Positions 27,754 to 36,545 of a DNA stretch of 64,000 nucleotides are shown piece after piece. Numbering within the stretch: position 1 is the stretch's first letter; each line of letters starts with the position of its first letter. The position numbers were made by a program, and so were the translations under genes. The notes beneath the pieces are model-generated. The model did no database searches. It saw only the letters and a program-made list of their open reading frames with translations, and was not told the origin of the DNA. The stretch is taken from the NCBI GenBank assembly GCA_029256725.1, contig JAQSXJ010000057.1:1-64000 (forward strand), given 5' to 3'. Origin of the DNA: Anaerocolumna sp. Its GTDB lineage: Bacteria > Bacillota > Clostridia > Lachnospirales > Lachnospiraceae.

Positions 27754-27800
27754 TAAGTTGATCATTATTACTTTTATAATCTGTTTAGTGTGCAGGTAGC

Positions 27801-28148
27801 TTATCTGCGTATCATAATTCCCTTCATATCCTTGGAGGAATTATGTGTCTGATAGACCTTTTCTTTTTCTTCCTCATTGCAGCCTATGAGTATCTTGATT
27901 TCTGAATCTCTTTTGGTTAAATCAACAGTACATATAATAGCATCTATATATGCCACTGAATTACTTCCACGCCAGACATCTATTTCGTTGCCATCCATAG
28001 AAGAAGTTCCTTTTAAATAGCCATAATCCACCTTATACAAAAGGTTCGGGTACTTTGGATGAACGGTACCCTTGGGTCGGTCTATTATTATTTCTGATTG
28101 CTCAACTAAACTGTCCAAGGCTGCCCAAAACTCATTATTGTATATCAT
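27801..28148 (-). CDS. Small inorganic pyrophosphatase-family protein
   Basis: 115 residues from the ATG at 28148, which follows TAGGAG. The block IIIDRPKGTVHPKYPNLLYKVDYGYL and GNEIDVWRG corresponds to the front part of soluble pyrophosphatases (substrate Lys/Arg and metal Asp). The full-length enzyme has about 175 residues, and the second metal-binding aspartates are less clear here. Such short proteins are often annotated as pyrophosphatases without assay, so activity is uncertain. Confidence 0.65.
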   Translation of the reverse strand: MIYNNEFWAALDSLVEQSEIIIDRPKGTVHPKYPNLLYKVDYGYLKGTSSMDGNEIDVWRGSNSVAYIDAIICTVDLTKRDSEIKILIGCNEEEKEKVYQTHNSSKDMKGIMIRR

Positions 28149-28260
28149 TTTAACTCCTATCATGAATATCAAATCGTCAATTTATTATTTTCATTTTTTT
28201 ATTTATTGTTGGAAAAAACTTTTTTGCTTCAACCTATCATTTCCCGTTAATGACTCTCTT

Positions 28261-29175
28261 CTATTCACTCTCACACTGCATACGCCATCGCATTAACCAT
28301 TCAAGCTGTCTGTCAAGAAAGGCTTCATCAACACAAGAGGTACCATGAATTTCAATAATAGTAGCCTGGAGTTGGTAATGATATATTGCAAGTAAATCAT
28401 TAAAGGCATTTATTTCAACCGGACTAAGAGTAGAATATCTATTGTAGCCCTTTAAAAAGGACTGAAAAGTTTTCTTAGATTTATGCAGACCCTCCTCATT
28501 GTAATCAAAATAGTTTGTCCTGTTGCAAAATAGCACACAATCATATAGGGGAAAGGCATAGGAAGCGGTATCAAAGTCTAACACATAATAATTACCATTA
28601 GATGTTTTAAATAAATTACCTGGATACAGATCTCCATGACAGAAGCCGCGAGGAAGGTTTTCCACTCTGCTCCAGAGATAATCGCCATATTCACGAAACT
28701 TATTAAGCTTGCTTTCATCATATCTCATTTGTTTTAGTATCTTTAAGTAACGGTCAATAAAATATTCTTTGTTATGCTCCGGAAGGCTTACACTGCAAGT
28801 CCTCATTATATGATGGAGTTTACCAATTAATTCGCCAGTGAGTTCAATATTATCGTCTGCCTCTGGTTCCTCACCCTCGAGATGTTCAAATAATACAAGA
28901 ATACTACCCTTGTCCTGCCCTTTAACATATGCGCGGCCACTAATAGTTTTAATCACATAAGGTGAAGGAAATCCCTTCTCTTCCAAATATAATAAAATAT
29001 CAATTGACTGTTTGGCGGAATCTCCAAAGGCAAAGGGGATAACTTTTAAGAAATATTTTTCCTTTCCACACCAGGCACAATATGTTCTGGAACCACCTTC
29101 TCTCAGTAGTTCCACACTCGTAAAGTTCAGCGGATAGAAATGTTTTAGTTGTAATAAGATATCTGATGTAGTCAT
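28261..29175 (-). CDS. Aminoglycoside phosphotransferase/CotS-like kinase
   Basis: 304-residue protein-kinase-like fold of the APH family. Catalytic loop CHGDLYPGN and metal loop VLDFDTASYA are both intact, with FLKV in strand 3 of the N-lobe. In spore formers, most homologues are CotS/YutH-type coat proteins or small-molecule kinases rather than resistance enzymes. I start at 29175 because GGGAG lies before that ATG. Substrate unknown. Confidence 0.8.
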   Translation of the reverse strand: MTTSDILLQLKHFYPLNFTSVELLREGGSRTYCAWCGKEKYFLKVIPFAFGDSAKQSIDILLYLEEKGFPSPYVIKTISGRAYVKGQDKGSILVLFEHLEGEEPEADDNIELTGELIGKLHHIMRTCSVSLPEHNKEYFIDRYLKILKQMRYDESKLNKFREYGDYLWSRVENLPRGFCHGDLYPGNLFKTSNGNYYVLDFDTASYAFPLYDCVLFCNRTNYFDYNEEGLHKSKKTFQSFLKGYNRYSTLSPVEINAFNDLLAIYHYQLQATIIEIHGTSCVDEAFLDRQLEWLMRWRMQCESE

Positions 29176-29316
29176 GAAAGAATCTCCCATTTGTTACTAA
29201 GATATTATACTTTTAATATTAAATTATTAAGGTATCCAGAAAGTAATGATTAAAACCATTCTATTAACAGTAACTGGTTATATAATTTTCGATTAAATAA
29301 TTTACTGTTATATAGT

Positions 29317-29445
29317 TTACTGTTACATAGCTTACTGTTATATATTACCGATTATATAGTTACTGTTACATAGCTTACTGTTATATATTACCGGTTATAT
29401 AGTTAATGTTATAAAGTTTACTGTTATATATTACCAGTTTTATAG
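29317..29445. repeat. 43-bp tandem repeat, three copies
   Basis: Copies at 29317-29359 and 29360-29402 differ at one base; the third (29403-29445) is more diverged. Each unit is built from smaller TTACTGTTAYATAG-like pieces, with more pieces on both sides (about 29265-29460). It fills the ileS downstream space. Confidence 0.85.
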
Positions 29446-29462
29446 CTGCCAGTTATATAATC

Positions 29463-29490
29463 ACCGGATAAGCAGATGAACTTATCCGGT
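29463..29490 (-). terminator. Terminator of ileS
   Basis: ACCGGATAAG / CTTATCCGGT perfect 10-bp stem with 8-base loop, 17 bases after the ileS stop. The T-tract is weak. Confidence 0.6.
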
Positions 29491-29506
29491 AACATTCGCA
29501 ATTAAA

Positions 29507-32500
29507 TCAACTGCTTATTACTTTAAGATTGATTGTAAAGTGATGATTATCCAGTGAGATATCCTCGTGGTAATCAGGCATGAAATCGGTAGTCAAGGAG
29601 GCTAGCAGCTCACTTTCGAACATTTCTTTTTCTCTGATAATAAGGTCTTGCAGTTCTTTACCGCAATCCACTTTCAGATATATTTTATCGCTGACCTTAT
29701 ATCCGGCCTTTTTCCTAGCAACCTGGCATTGTCTTAGAAGCATTCGAAGAAGACCTTCCTGTTTAAGACTCTCAGTGATATTGATATCAAGAGCAATACC
29801 AAGATTACTTTGAACAGCTACTCCCAGTGAAGCTTTGTCTTCATACTCAACTGAAAAGATACCTGCTTCAAGAGGGTGGAGAATACCTGGAAGACTTATA
29901 GCTTCTCCCTTTAACAGACTTTGAACAATTTCATTATTCTGGGTATTGGAAAGTTCTTTTAATATGTTATTTACTGTATTTAACTCACCCTTTAGTATCT
30001 GGCCTGCTTCTCTAAAGTTTAGTTTAATGATAGGCTGCCTAAAATCAGTAAGGGTTTCTGTATATTCAATACGATTCACATTCATCTCGGTTTTTAAAAC
30101 GTTCTCAAAGTAAGGATCCGGACGGTCAGATGAATGCTCGAACCAAAGATAAGCACACTCCAGTTTCTGCTTAACTTTTAGTTTCTTATCGTTTCTGACC
30201 TTTAAAGACAGACTTAAGAGATCTCGTGTATTTTGCACCATAGCAAGTAATGGCATTCCTTCAGTTATCCATTGTTTCTGTAATTTTGGCCATTCACTTA
30301 AATGTACGGACTCTTCTGCATCAGAATATCTTCTTATTACACACTGCCAGATATACTCTGTAAGAAAAGGTATGACAGGTGCAGCTATCTGTGTAAGTGT
30401 CTTCAGACTATAGAAAAGTACAGTATATGCAGCCTTTTTATCTTCCGTAGCCCCTTCTTTCCAATATCTTTTCCGATTTATACGGATATAGAAATTAGAG
30501 ATATCCTCCACAGCCTTCTCAAATATTTGTAAAAAATCCTTGGTGTTATATTCACTGTAACATCTCCCTGCCTCTTGGATAACAGTTGATATAGTTGACA
30601 TCAGCCATTTATCAGATAAGTCCAGTGGAAGGTTCTGTAGAGAGTTTATATCTATGAAAGGATGATCGATCTCAGCATACGTGGTAAAAAATACAGCGAT
30701 ATTATAGAAGTTTAACAGCTTACGTTTACACTCTTCTCCAAGATTGTAACCAAAACGAACATCATTAGCGATAGACGTCTGAGCAAACAGATAGCGGGAA
30801 GCATCTGCACCAATTGTATCTGCTGCCTCATCAAATCGTATCATGAAACCCGTTTTTGAGAATTTGCTGCCGTCTTCTGCTGTCACCATACCATATGTGC
30901 TTACCTGCTCATAAGGCGGTTCACCTGTAAGAACAGTGCTCATAAACAGCATGGAATAAAACCATAAACGAATCTGCTCCTTCATTTCAATAACACATTC
31001 GGCAGGAAAATAGGATTTCCAATAGTCCCTGTCTTCAAAATATTTCATAGTGGAAAAGGGTACGATTCCGGCATCCAGCCATACATCTCCAACCTGTTTT
31101 ATTCGGGATACTTCCCTTTTACAATGGGGGCAGCTTATAGCGATCTCATCAATCCAGGGTCTGTGCAGATGAGGTAATTCATCCACTAGAGCTTTCTGAA
31201 CAGCTTTCTCTTTTAGTTCCTTTCGTGAACCTATAACTGTAACAGTTCCGCAGCTGCATTCATAGATAGGCAGGGGAAGTCCATAGTAGCGGCTTCTGGA
31301 AATACACCAGTCTCCCATATTAAGAAGCCAATCTGTCATACGCTTCTCCTGGTAAGGCGGGTTCCAGGTTACTTTTCTTGTATTCTCAAGAAGTTTAGGA
31401 CGTAGTTCATCTACATCGATTGCCCATTCGTCTACGAGGCGGAATAATACCTCCTCTTTACAACGCCAGCATACAGGGTAACTGTGTTTATGTTTATGCG
31501 TGTAATGAAGTTTCCCTCTGAGTTTCAACTCCTGAAATACTTCTGCTCTTATGGTTTTTGCTTCTTTTCCCTTAAGGAAGCCAAAGTCCTTATAAAAGAT
31601 TCCGGCTTCGTCTATAGGAACAAGTTTAGGAAGTTCTTCTGTCACTCCCAGTCCATAATCTTCTGCACCGCAGCCGGGAGCTATATGAACTACCTGACAG
31701 CCATCACCTTCTGTCACTTCTTCCCATAACACAATCTTATGCTGTATATTCTTCTGCGCTTCTATTTCCGGAAAAAAGGTTTCATAATGCAAGCCGTAAA
31801 GTCGCTCACCTTTTGCTTCTTCTAAAATTCTAACATATTCGCTTCTACCTTCACAGAAGTATTTTCTATTATAATAATTTTTTCCCATCCATAAGGGTCT
31901 TCCGCCTTCTAACTGTACAAGTACATAATCCAGATCTTTGTTTACTGCCAGTGCAGTATTTGCAGCCAGTGTCCAGGGGGTTGTAGTCCAGACAAGGATA
32001 TCTGCCTCTTCTTCTTTTATCGGAAGCCTTGCAAATACAGCTTCATGTTCAAGTTCCTTGTAGGAACCGGTCATTTCATGTTCTGATAATGAGGTCCCAC
32101 AGCGTGGACACCAGGGCATGGGACGGTGTATCTTCTTAATCCATCCATGATCGGAACAGGTCTTTAAGAAAGTCCAGATACCTGTAATATTCTCATCTTT
32201 ATGGGTGTAATAGGAATTCTCCCAATCCATCCATTGACCTAAACGTTTCGACTGATCTGTAATGATACCTGCACAACGTTCCACCCGTTTAATGCAATTT
32301 TGTGAGAATTTATCAATCCCATAGTCTTCTATATCTTTTTTTGCAGTAAAATTAAGCTCTTTCTCTACCTCAACCTCAACCCATAAGCCCTGACCGTCAA
32401 AACCATTTCGGTAATGGCTCTCATAACCGTTCATTGCCTTAAAACGAAGAAAGGTATCTTTTAAGGTTCTGCCCCAGACATGATGTATACCCATGGGATT

Positions 32501-32662
32501 ATTAGCAGTAATTGGGCCATCAAAGAAGCGGTATTTAGTACCATTTTTATTTTTATCTCTTAACTTTTGAAATATCTTCTCCTCTTCCCACCAGTTTAAA
32601 ATGTCTTTTTCATTTTCCGTAAATCTATATGCATTCGTCCAATTAAAGTATTCCTTTTCCAT
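29507..32662 (-). CDS. ileS: Isoleucyl-tRNA synthetase, IleRS2-like with GXHH motif
   Basis: 1051-residue class I synthetase. The nucleotide motif reads NPMGIHHVWGRT (residues 56-66), so the usual HIGH signature is replaced by Gly58-Ile-His-His61. The second motif is SKFSKTG (about residue 597), a KMSKS variant. The CP1 editing domain (LVWTTTPWTLAANTALAV) is present, with Cys pairs for zinc. A long helical anticodon and C-terminal domain follows. Length and motifs fit the eukaryote-like IleRS2 branch. As I recall, published work links the GXHH form to very high mupirocin resistance; for this protein that is inference. It is the only gene behind the T-box leader, so it is probably the main or an inducible IleRS. 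Confidence 0.93.
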   Translation of the reverse strand: MEKEYFNWTNAYRFTENEKDILNWWEEEKIFQKLRDKNKNGTKYRFFDGPITANNPMGIHHVWGRTLKDTFLRFKAMNGYESHYRNGFDGQGLWVEVEVEKELNFTAKKDIEDYGIDKFSQNCIKRVERCAGIITDQSKRLGQWMDWENSYYTHKDENITGIWTFLKTCSDHGWIKKIHRPMPWCPRCGTSLSEHEMTGSYKELEHEAVFARLPIKEEEADILVWTTTPWTLAANTALAVNKDLDYVLVQLEGGRPLWMGKNYYNRKYFCEGRSEYVRILEEAKGERLYGLHYETFFPEIEAQKNIQHKIVLWEEVTEGDGCQVVHIAPGCGAEDYGLGVTEELPKLVPIDEAGIFYKDFGFLKGKEAKTIRAEVFQELKLRGKLHYTHKHKHSYPVCWRCKEEVLFRLVDEWAIDVDELRPKLLENTRKVTWNPPYQEKRMTDWLLNMGDWCISRSRYYGLPLPIYECSCGTVTVIGSRKELKEKAVQKALVDELPHLHRPWIDEIAISCPHCKREVSRIKQVGDVWLDAGIVPFSTMKYFEDRDYWKSYFPAECVIEMKEQIRLWFYSMLFMSTVLTGEPPYEQVSTYGMVTAEDGSKFSKTGFMIRFDEAADTIGADASRYLFAQTSIANDVRFGYNLGEECKRKLLNFYNIAVFFTTYAEIDHPFIDINSLQNLPLDLSDKWLMSTISTVIQEAGRCYSEYNTKDFLQIFEKAVEDISNFYIRINRKRYWKEGATEDKKAAYTVLFYSLKTLTQIAAPVIPFLTEYIWQCVIRRYSDAEESVHLSEWPKLQKQWITEGMPLLAMVQNTRDLLSLSLKVRNDKKLKVKQKLECAYLWFEHSSDRPDPYFENVLKTEMNVNRIEYTETLTDFRQPIIKLNFREAGQILKGELNTVNNILKELSNTQNNEIVQSLLKGEAISLPGILHPLEAGIFSVEYEDKASLGVAVQSNLGIALDINITESLKQEGLLRMLLRQCQVARKKAGYKVSDKIYLKVDCGKELQDLIIREKEMFESELLASLTTDFMPDYHEDISLDNHHFTINLKVISS

Positions 32663-32863
32663 TTCGCAGCCTCACTTTTCAATGATATATTACCGAGACG
32701 CCGTGGACATACAGATAATCCTTATTATACTGCCATGCAGCCACAAGGCTCTTCGCGGTACAAACTATTAAAATCTGGAAATGGATTTAGGATAAGACCG
32801 GCATTTCTCATGCCCTTTTCACCTCCCGTCTATCGCATAGGTCTGGATTCGAAGGGAGGAATA
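32663..32863 (-). promoter_or_regulatory. Extra 200-base leader with second T-box-like core
   Basis: Between the leader terminator and ileS lie about 200 bases. They hold a CCTCCC / GGGAGG stem (about 32857-32822), a GGCAT-loop-ATGCC hairpin (about 32812-32798) and the string UUUGUACCGCGAAGAGCC, close to the T-box consensus. No second terminator with a clear T-tract is visible. It could be a remnant of a second T-box or a composite leader. Confidence 0.45.
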
Positions 32864-33060
32864 TAAAAAGCTCCCATCCGTAAGAGGATGAGAGCTGAAA
32901 AGTACATTCACCTGTTACGACATACCAACATATGCGTTCCGTATAACGGCGGAAAACCGTCAGTGTCTACCGGCTAATGCTTTCGAACTGCCAATCGGAA
33001 GTGATTTTGGGGTTATTCCTGACGGTACCGCTTCTCAGCTGCTGCGGCTCTCTGTAACTT
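32864..33060 (-). ncRNA. T-box leader of ileS (AUC specifier) with terminator
   Basis: On the minus strand the leader has TTACAGAGAGC (stem I start, near 33050), then AAATCACTTCC with the specifier AUC (33005-33003), an Ile codon in the usual place. A CCGUUA-type stem II follows. A hairpin AGCTCTCATCC / GGATGGGAGCT (32896-32869) is followed by five T. The usual T-box string next to the hairpin is degenerate (AGGTGAATGTAC). A better match, GUACCGCG, lies at 32761-32754, downstream of this hairpin and about 90 bases before ileS. Uncharged tRNA-Ile should raise ileS expression. Confidence 0.82.
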
Positions 33061-33105
33061 TCAGAATATCCTTACTTTCTTCGTCATCTTGTTTGATTTT
33101 TCCAT

Positions 33106-33134
33106 ATAATATCATTAAAGGTTTATAAAGTCAA
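33106..33134 (-). promoter_or_regulatory. Sigma-A promoter of T-box/ileS
   Basis: TTGACT (33134-33129), 17-base spacer, TATTAT (33111-33106) on the minus strand. Transcription would start near 33099, about 40 bases before stem I. Confidence 0.75.
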
Positions 33135-33146
33135 GATAGCAGATTA

Positions 33147-33653
33147 TTATGTATCGTACTTAAAAGATTTCACCAGATTGATTAATTCTATTATTTGTAG
33201 ATTATCTGTATCAGATGGAAGAAAAATTGTAATTCCAATATTCTCTTCTAAACTTTCCTGTAATTTCTCCTTTAATTCAAGGATACTCATATTTTCATTA
33301 TAATAATCCTCAAGATAATTCTCAGACCCGTAAACTTCAAACTGGTAACTATCAAATTTATTAAAATCCAAGCCTGCGACTATGGTTCTTGGTAGAAAGA
33401 ATTCTACAAAGATATGATGCAAATCGAAACCAATATCACAAAAATTAGTTGCAGTTACTACGGGAATAGGGTAATATTCCATAAACCAATCCGATTCAGC
33501 TCTGACATAATGCTGATTATAAAATCCATATTTAACAGGATATTTCTCTAGCATCTCGTGTAGTAAGTATTCGCTGAGACTTTTTGCTTTGGTGGATAGA
33601 GGTTCATATATTCTGTTCAATATATCCATTTCTTTTTTATTTTCAATATTCAC
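33147..33653 (-). CDS. Hypothetical protein, 168 residues
   Basis: I do not recognise the family. The protein is acidic and soluble. A central segment rich in Phe, His and Tyr (TNFCDIGFDLHHIFVEFFLP) is followed by a helical LELKEKLQESLEENIG stretch and a C-terminal alpha/beta end. It ends inside the ileS promoter area. The ribosome site before the Met at 33653 is weak, and the third codon onwards is Lys/Glu rich, so the start could be a few codons later. No partner gene nearby. Confidence 0.6.
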   Translation of the reverse strand: MNIENKKEMDILNRIYEPLSTKAKSLSEYLLHEMLEKYPVKYGFYNQHYVRAESDWFMEYYPIPVVTATNFCDIGFDLHHIFVEFFLPRTIVAGLDFNKFDSYQFEVYGSENYLEDYYNENMSILELKEKLQESLEENIGITIFLPSDTDNLQIIELINLVKSFKYDT

Positions 33654-33790
33654 TGTTTAATACCTCATACATTGAAATTTATGGATGTATAGAATTCTTG
33701 AATTATACTCCATTTGATATATATGCTTATTCTATACCTACAAAAATATTATCTATTATAAATATTAGGTATTATAAAATATCTTGTGTT

Positions 33791-34414
33791 TTACATTTTC
33801 TCCGCCTTGCTTTTCTTCAAAAGCATCTTTATACCAAAGAATATTAGAAAGCCTCCGACAATTCCATTTAAAATTAGAATTACCAAATGCGGAAGAAATC
33901 TACCGAGTATGCTTCCTAAAATAGCAATGCATGTAAGAAAGCTTAAAGTAGATAATACACAACCAGTAGCAAATTCAACCAGCTGCTTTTTATTCCAGCG
34001 ATTTTCCAATACCTGTGTGGTAAACATACCACTCCAGAAAAGGATTGTAAGTGGATTTGAAGCGGTTAACAGCAGTCCCTGAAAAAACAGATTTTGACTT
34101 GAAACATTAGAAAACAATGCAATCTGTGGTAGAATAGCAATATCAAAGGAACCGGACAAAGTGTTCACTCCAAACAGGATTAGTATAAGGCACCCAAAGA
34201 TTTTCATGGCTGCCTGTATCCCCTCTCTGCGAAGCACTGCTGCTATACCTATACCGGACAAACCAATATAGAGTGCATCAATTATGGCAATTGCCAATAC
34301 GAGATTCATACTGCTAAGGAACCCATTGGAGGATGAGGTTTGAAACACCATCAGACACATTGGTCCAATAGATAACTGCAGTAACATCCCGAATTTAAGA
34401 CCTTTTAATATCAT
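33791..34414 (-). CDS. LysE family amino-acid exporter
   Basis: 207 residues with six hydrophobic segments. The N-terminal GMLLQLSIGPMCLMVFQ and the NPLTILFWSGMF block are LysE/RhtB hallmarks. It lies 19 bases after an Lrp-type regulator in the same direction, a common pair in which the regulator controls amino-acid export. The substrate is likely a basic, branched-chain or other amino acid; it cannot be set from sequence. Confidence 0.88.
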   Translation of the reverse strand: MILKGLKFGMLLQLSIGPMCLMVFQTSSSNGFLSSMNLVLAIAIIDALYIGLSGIGIAAVLRREGIQAAMKIFGCLILILFGVNTLSGSFDIAILPQIALFSNVSSQNLFFQGLLLTASNPLTILFWSGMFTTQVLENRWNKKQLVEFATGCVLSTLSFLTCIAILGSILGRFLPHLVILILNGIVGGFLIFFGIKMLLKKSKAEKM

Positions 34415-34433
34415 ATAAACAGCCCCTTACAGT

Positions 34434-34874
34434 CTAAATATTCATTTCTTCTTTCAGTGTCGTCAATGAGATAATTGTATTTGAGCTATCAACTCCTTTG
34501 ATTTTCTTTAGGATACTGGTCAAGAAATACTCCAGAGCTTCAGTATCTTCTAAGATTACTTTCAGTAAATAATCATATTCACCGACTACATGATGGCATT
34601 CCAGTACACAATTATGTTTTACGATTGCACTTCTGAAGTTATCGATATTTTCAATTTTATCAATATTAACGAATATAAAGGCAAGAAGTTTATTACCTGT
34701 TCTAAGACGGTTTACTTTAATTGTATATTGTTCTATAACACCTGATTGTTCAAGCTTCCTGATTCTTTCTGCAACCGCAGGAATAGAAAGACTTACTTTT
34801 CTGCTGATTTCGGAAGCTGAGGCTCTTCCATTCTTCTTTAGCTCACTTAAAATTCCAATATCAATGTCGTCCAT
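34434..34874 (-). CDS. Lrp/AsnC family regulator
   Basis: 146 residues: winged helix (DIDIGILSELKKNGRASASEI and SLSIPAVAERIRKLEQSG, each in part) and a C-terminal RAM ligand domain (LECHHVVGEYDYLLKV, GVDSSNTIISLTTLKEE). I prefer the ATG at 34874, which places AGGAG seven to eight bases upstream; the ATG at 34880 is too close. It probably senses an amino acid and controls the LysE gene that follows. Confidence 0.9.
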   Translation of the reverse strand: MDDIDIGILSELKKNGRASASEISRKVSLSIPAVAERIRKLEQSGVIEQYTIKVNRLRTGNKLLAFIFVNIDKIENIDNFRSAIVKHNCVLECHHVVGEYDYLLKVILEDTEALEYFLTSILKKIKGVDSSNTIISLTTLKEEMNI

Positions 34875-35030
34875 ATGCATCTCTCCTTTTAAGTAATAGT
34901 ATCATATACTTACATAATTGAAAATGCATGGATTAAATATCAATATATTATTAGGTGAATTCGCAAAATACTTTAAAATATATAAGCTTCACACCCTCAG
35001 ATGTAACCTGCCCTTTAATTATATTGTCTA

Positions 35031-35639
35031 CTATTCGCTGAATATACTTCTAAAAAACTTATAAAAGCCATCGTCAAGTGCCAGCTCATCGGCAGCATCA
35101 TTGGCCTCCATATCGTAATAATACTGTCCGGTAATTTTATGTACAGAAATGCTGTCTAATGGAAATCCAGGTTCTCTTCTGGGATGAGGTTTCTCTACCA
35201 ATAAGAATTCATCACCGGATAAGGTATCGTCCATACTCTCATATACATGATCTTCATCCAATATAAAGCAGATCGCATTCTGGTAACGCGCAGGTAAGTT
35301 ACCGAATTTTGCTGCCAGATTACTGTAATATGTAAGCATTTCATTATCACTTAATTCTATATCCTTTATTCTTTTTACATGGACTCCTGGTTGATGTTCC
35401 TCCGGTATCCCCTTTAAGTACAAACCCGAATCACAGGAAAATACGGGTGTTTGAAAAGCTTTATAATAAGCATATGCCTTTATCCTTGCATTTTCCAGTG
35501 GTGTCTTTCCTGATTCCTCTATTTGTGGAAGGTTACAGTTAAGATCTTTTAATCCAACAATCTCCACATCCAGACTTTTAAGTGCTCTTCGCATAGCAGA
35601 CAGCTTTCCTTGATTACCGGTTCCATATAATAATCTCAT
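35031..35639 (-). CDS. HAM1/RdgB-like non-canonical NTP pyrophosphatase
   Basis: 202 residues. The start GTGNQGKLSAMRRAL matches the nucleotide-binding S/TGNxxK motif. The central VFSCDSGLYL has the catalytic Asp of the family, and the REPGFPLDSI region matches the base-recognition loop. It is diverged from classical RdgB, so it may be a subfamily with a different substrate. Cytoplasmic house-cleaning of ITP/XTP is the default role. Single gene. Confidence 0.78.
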   Translation of the reverse strand: MRLLYGTGNQGKLSAMRRALKSLDVEIVGLKDLNCNLPQIEESGKTPLENARIKAYAYYKAFQTPVFSCDSGLYLKGIPEEHQPGVHVKRIKDIELSDNEMLTYYSNLAAKFGNLPARYQNAICFILDEDHVYESMDDTLSGDEFLLVEKPHPRREPGFPLDSISVHKITGQYYYDMEANDAADELALDDGFYKFFRSIFSE

Positions 35640-35735
35640 TTGTCGCAGCTCTCCTCATTTCCTCTATTCTTAAACTCGATGTACCTGAATTTAACTCTTA
35701 AAACGATTATTAATAATTGTTCCTATGTACGAAGA

Positions 35736-36287
35736 CTAGTAATCTGTGAAGACTAGTTTCTTCTTTGGTACTGAACTTTTCAGCAGACTTATAAGTTCAT
35801 TTACATATACCTCATATTCAAGACAGTGTTTTGGTATTAGATTTATGGATTCCTTTGTATTAAATAATACAATAAACTTTTTTGTGACATAAACCTTATG
35901 AATAGTATCAAACAGTGTTTTGGTATTAGAGCTCCCTCCGGTTGTTTCATAACTTTTTTCTGTTATAGTAAATAATATATTTTGTCTTGCAGCTTCAAAT
36001 TTTCCAAATGCTTTTTCGAATTTTTTCTTAATTATATACGGCCAAATTTCTGTTAACACTATACCAGCTATTAATGCCAGAATAAATAAATATGGTTCTG
36101 AACCCTCAAAACTGCCATACCGAAGAAAACCGCCTCCCATAATTAATATGGCAGCTATATAATAAATAAATTTGTTACGTTGCTTTCTAACGCGTCATCC
36201 TATAATATCGTAGAATATAGCGCTTATTTCCTTAATATCTGTGTCATCAAGTCTTACATTTACTTCTATCTTATCCCGCTGTTCCAT
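35736..36287 (-). pseudogene. YcxB-like membrane protein gene with in-frame TGA
   Basis: A start with GGGAGGAACA before ATG (36287) reads 30 codons (MEQRDKIEVNVRLDDTDIKE onward), then TGA at 36197-36195. The same frame continues without shift through RKQRNKFIYYIAAIL, two membrane helices and a C-terminal YcxB-like domain ending VFTDY at 35736. The joined product of about 183 residues has the family layout (cytosolic start, two helices, PH-like end). A nonsense mutation is the simple reading. Translation could restart at the Met at 36140, but no ribosome site supports it. Confidence 0.8.
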
Positions 36288-36429
36288 TGTTCCTCCCATT
36301 AACGCTTATGTTCATGACATATTTCAATCTATTTTAATATAAAAAGAAAAAATTATCTACGTTAATAGTTTAATTTATCCTGGAATCTGTTTGCTGTTTC
36401 TTTTTATGAGAGAATCACAGTATTACAAA

Positions 36430-36466
36430 AAGGTACCGCAAACTCCTGCTGGAATTGCGATACCTT
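36430..36466 (-). terminator. Terminator of GHL10 gene
   Basis: AAGGTACCGCAA / TTGCGATACCTT stem, then TTTTTG on the minus strand; 80 bases after the stop. Confidence 0.7.
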
Positions 36467-36545
36467 AGGGTAAGAGAATATTCGTAATAATTTGCATATC
36501 TTGTGTAGTTAAATATACACAAGTAAAAACTGGTTTTAAATACTT

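Noticed and set aside
28261-29175. Aminoglycoside resistance gene
   Set aside because: The APH fold alone does not show resistance; in spore formers CotS-like and other small-molecule kinases are more common.
32840-32860. tRNA gene suggested by a GGATTCGAA T-loop-like string
   Set aside because: No cloverleaf, D-arm or anticodon arm can be built around it on either strand; it lies within the ileS leader.
36170-36200. Selenocysteine at the TGA of the YcxB-like gene
   Set aside because: Only a weak four-base stem follows the TGA, the family is not redox-active, and no selenoprotein genes are in the window.
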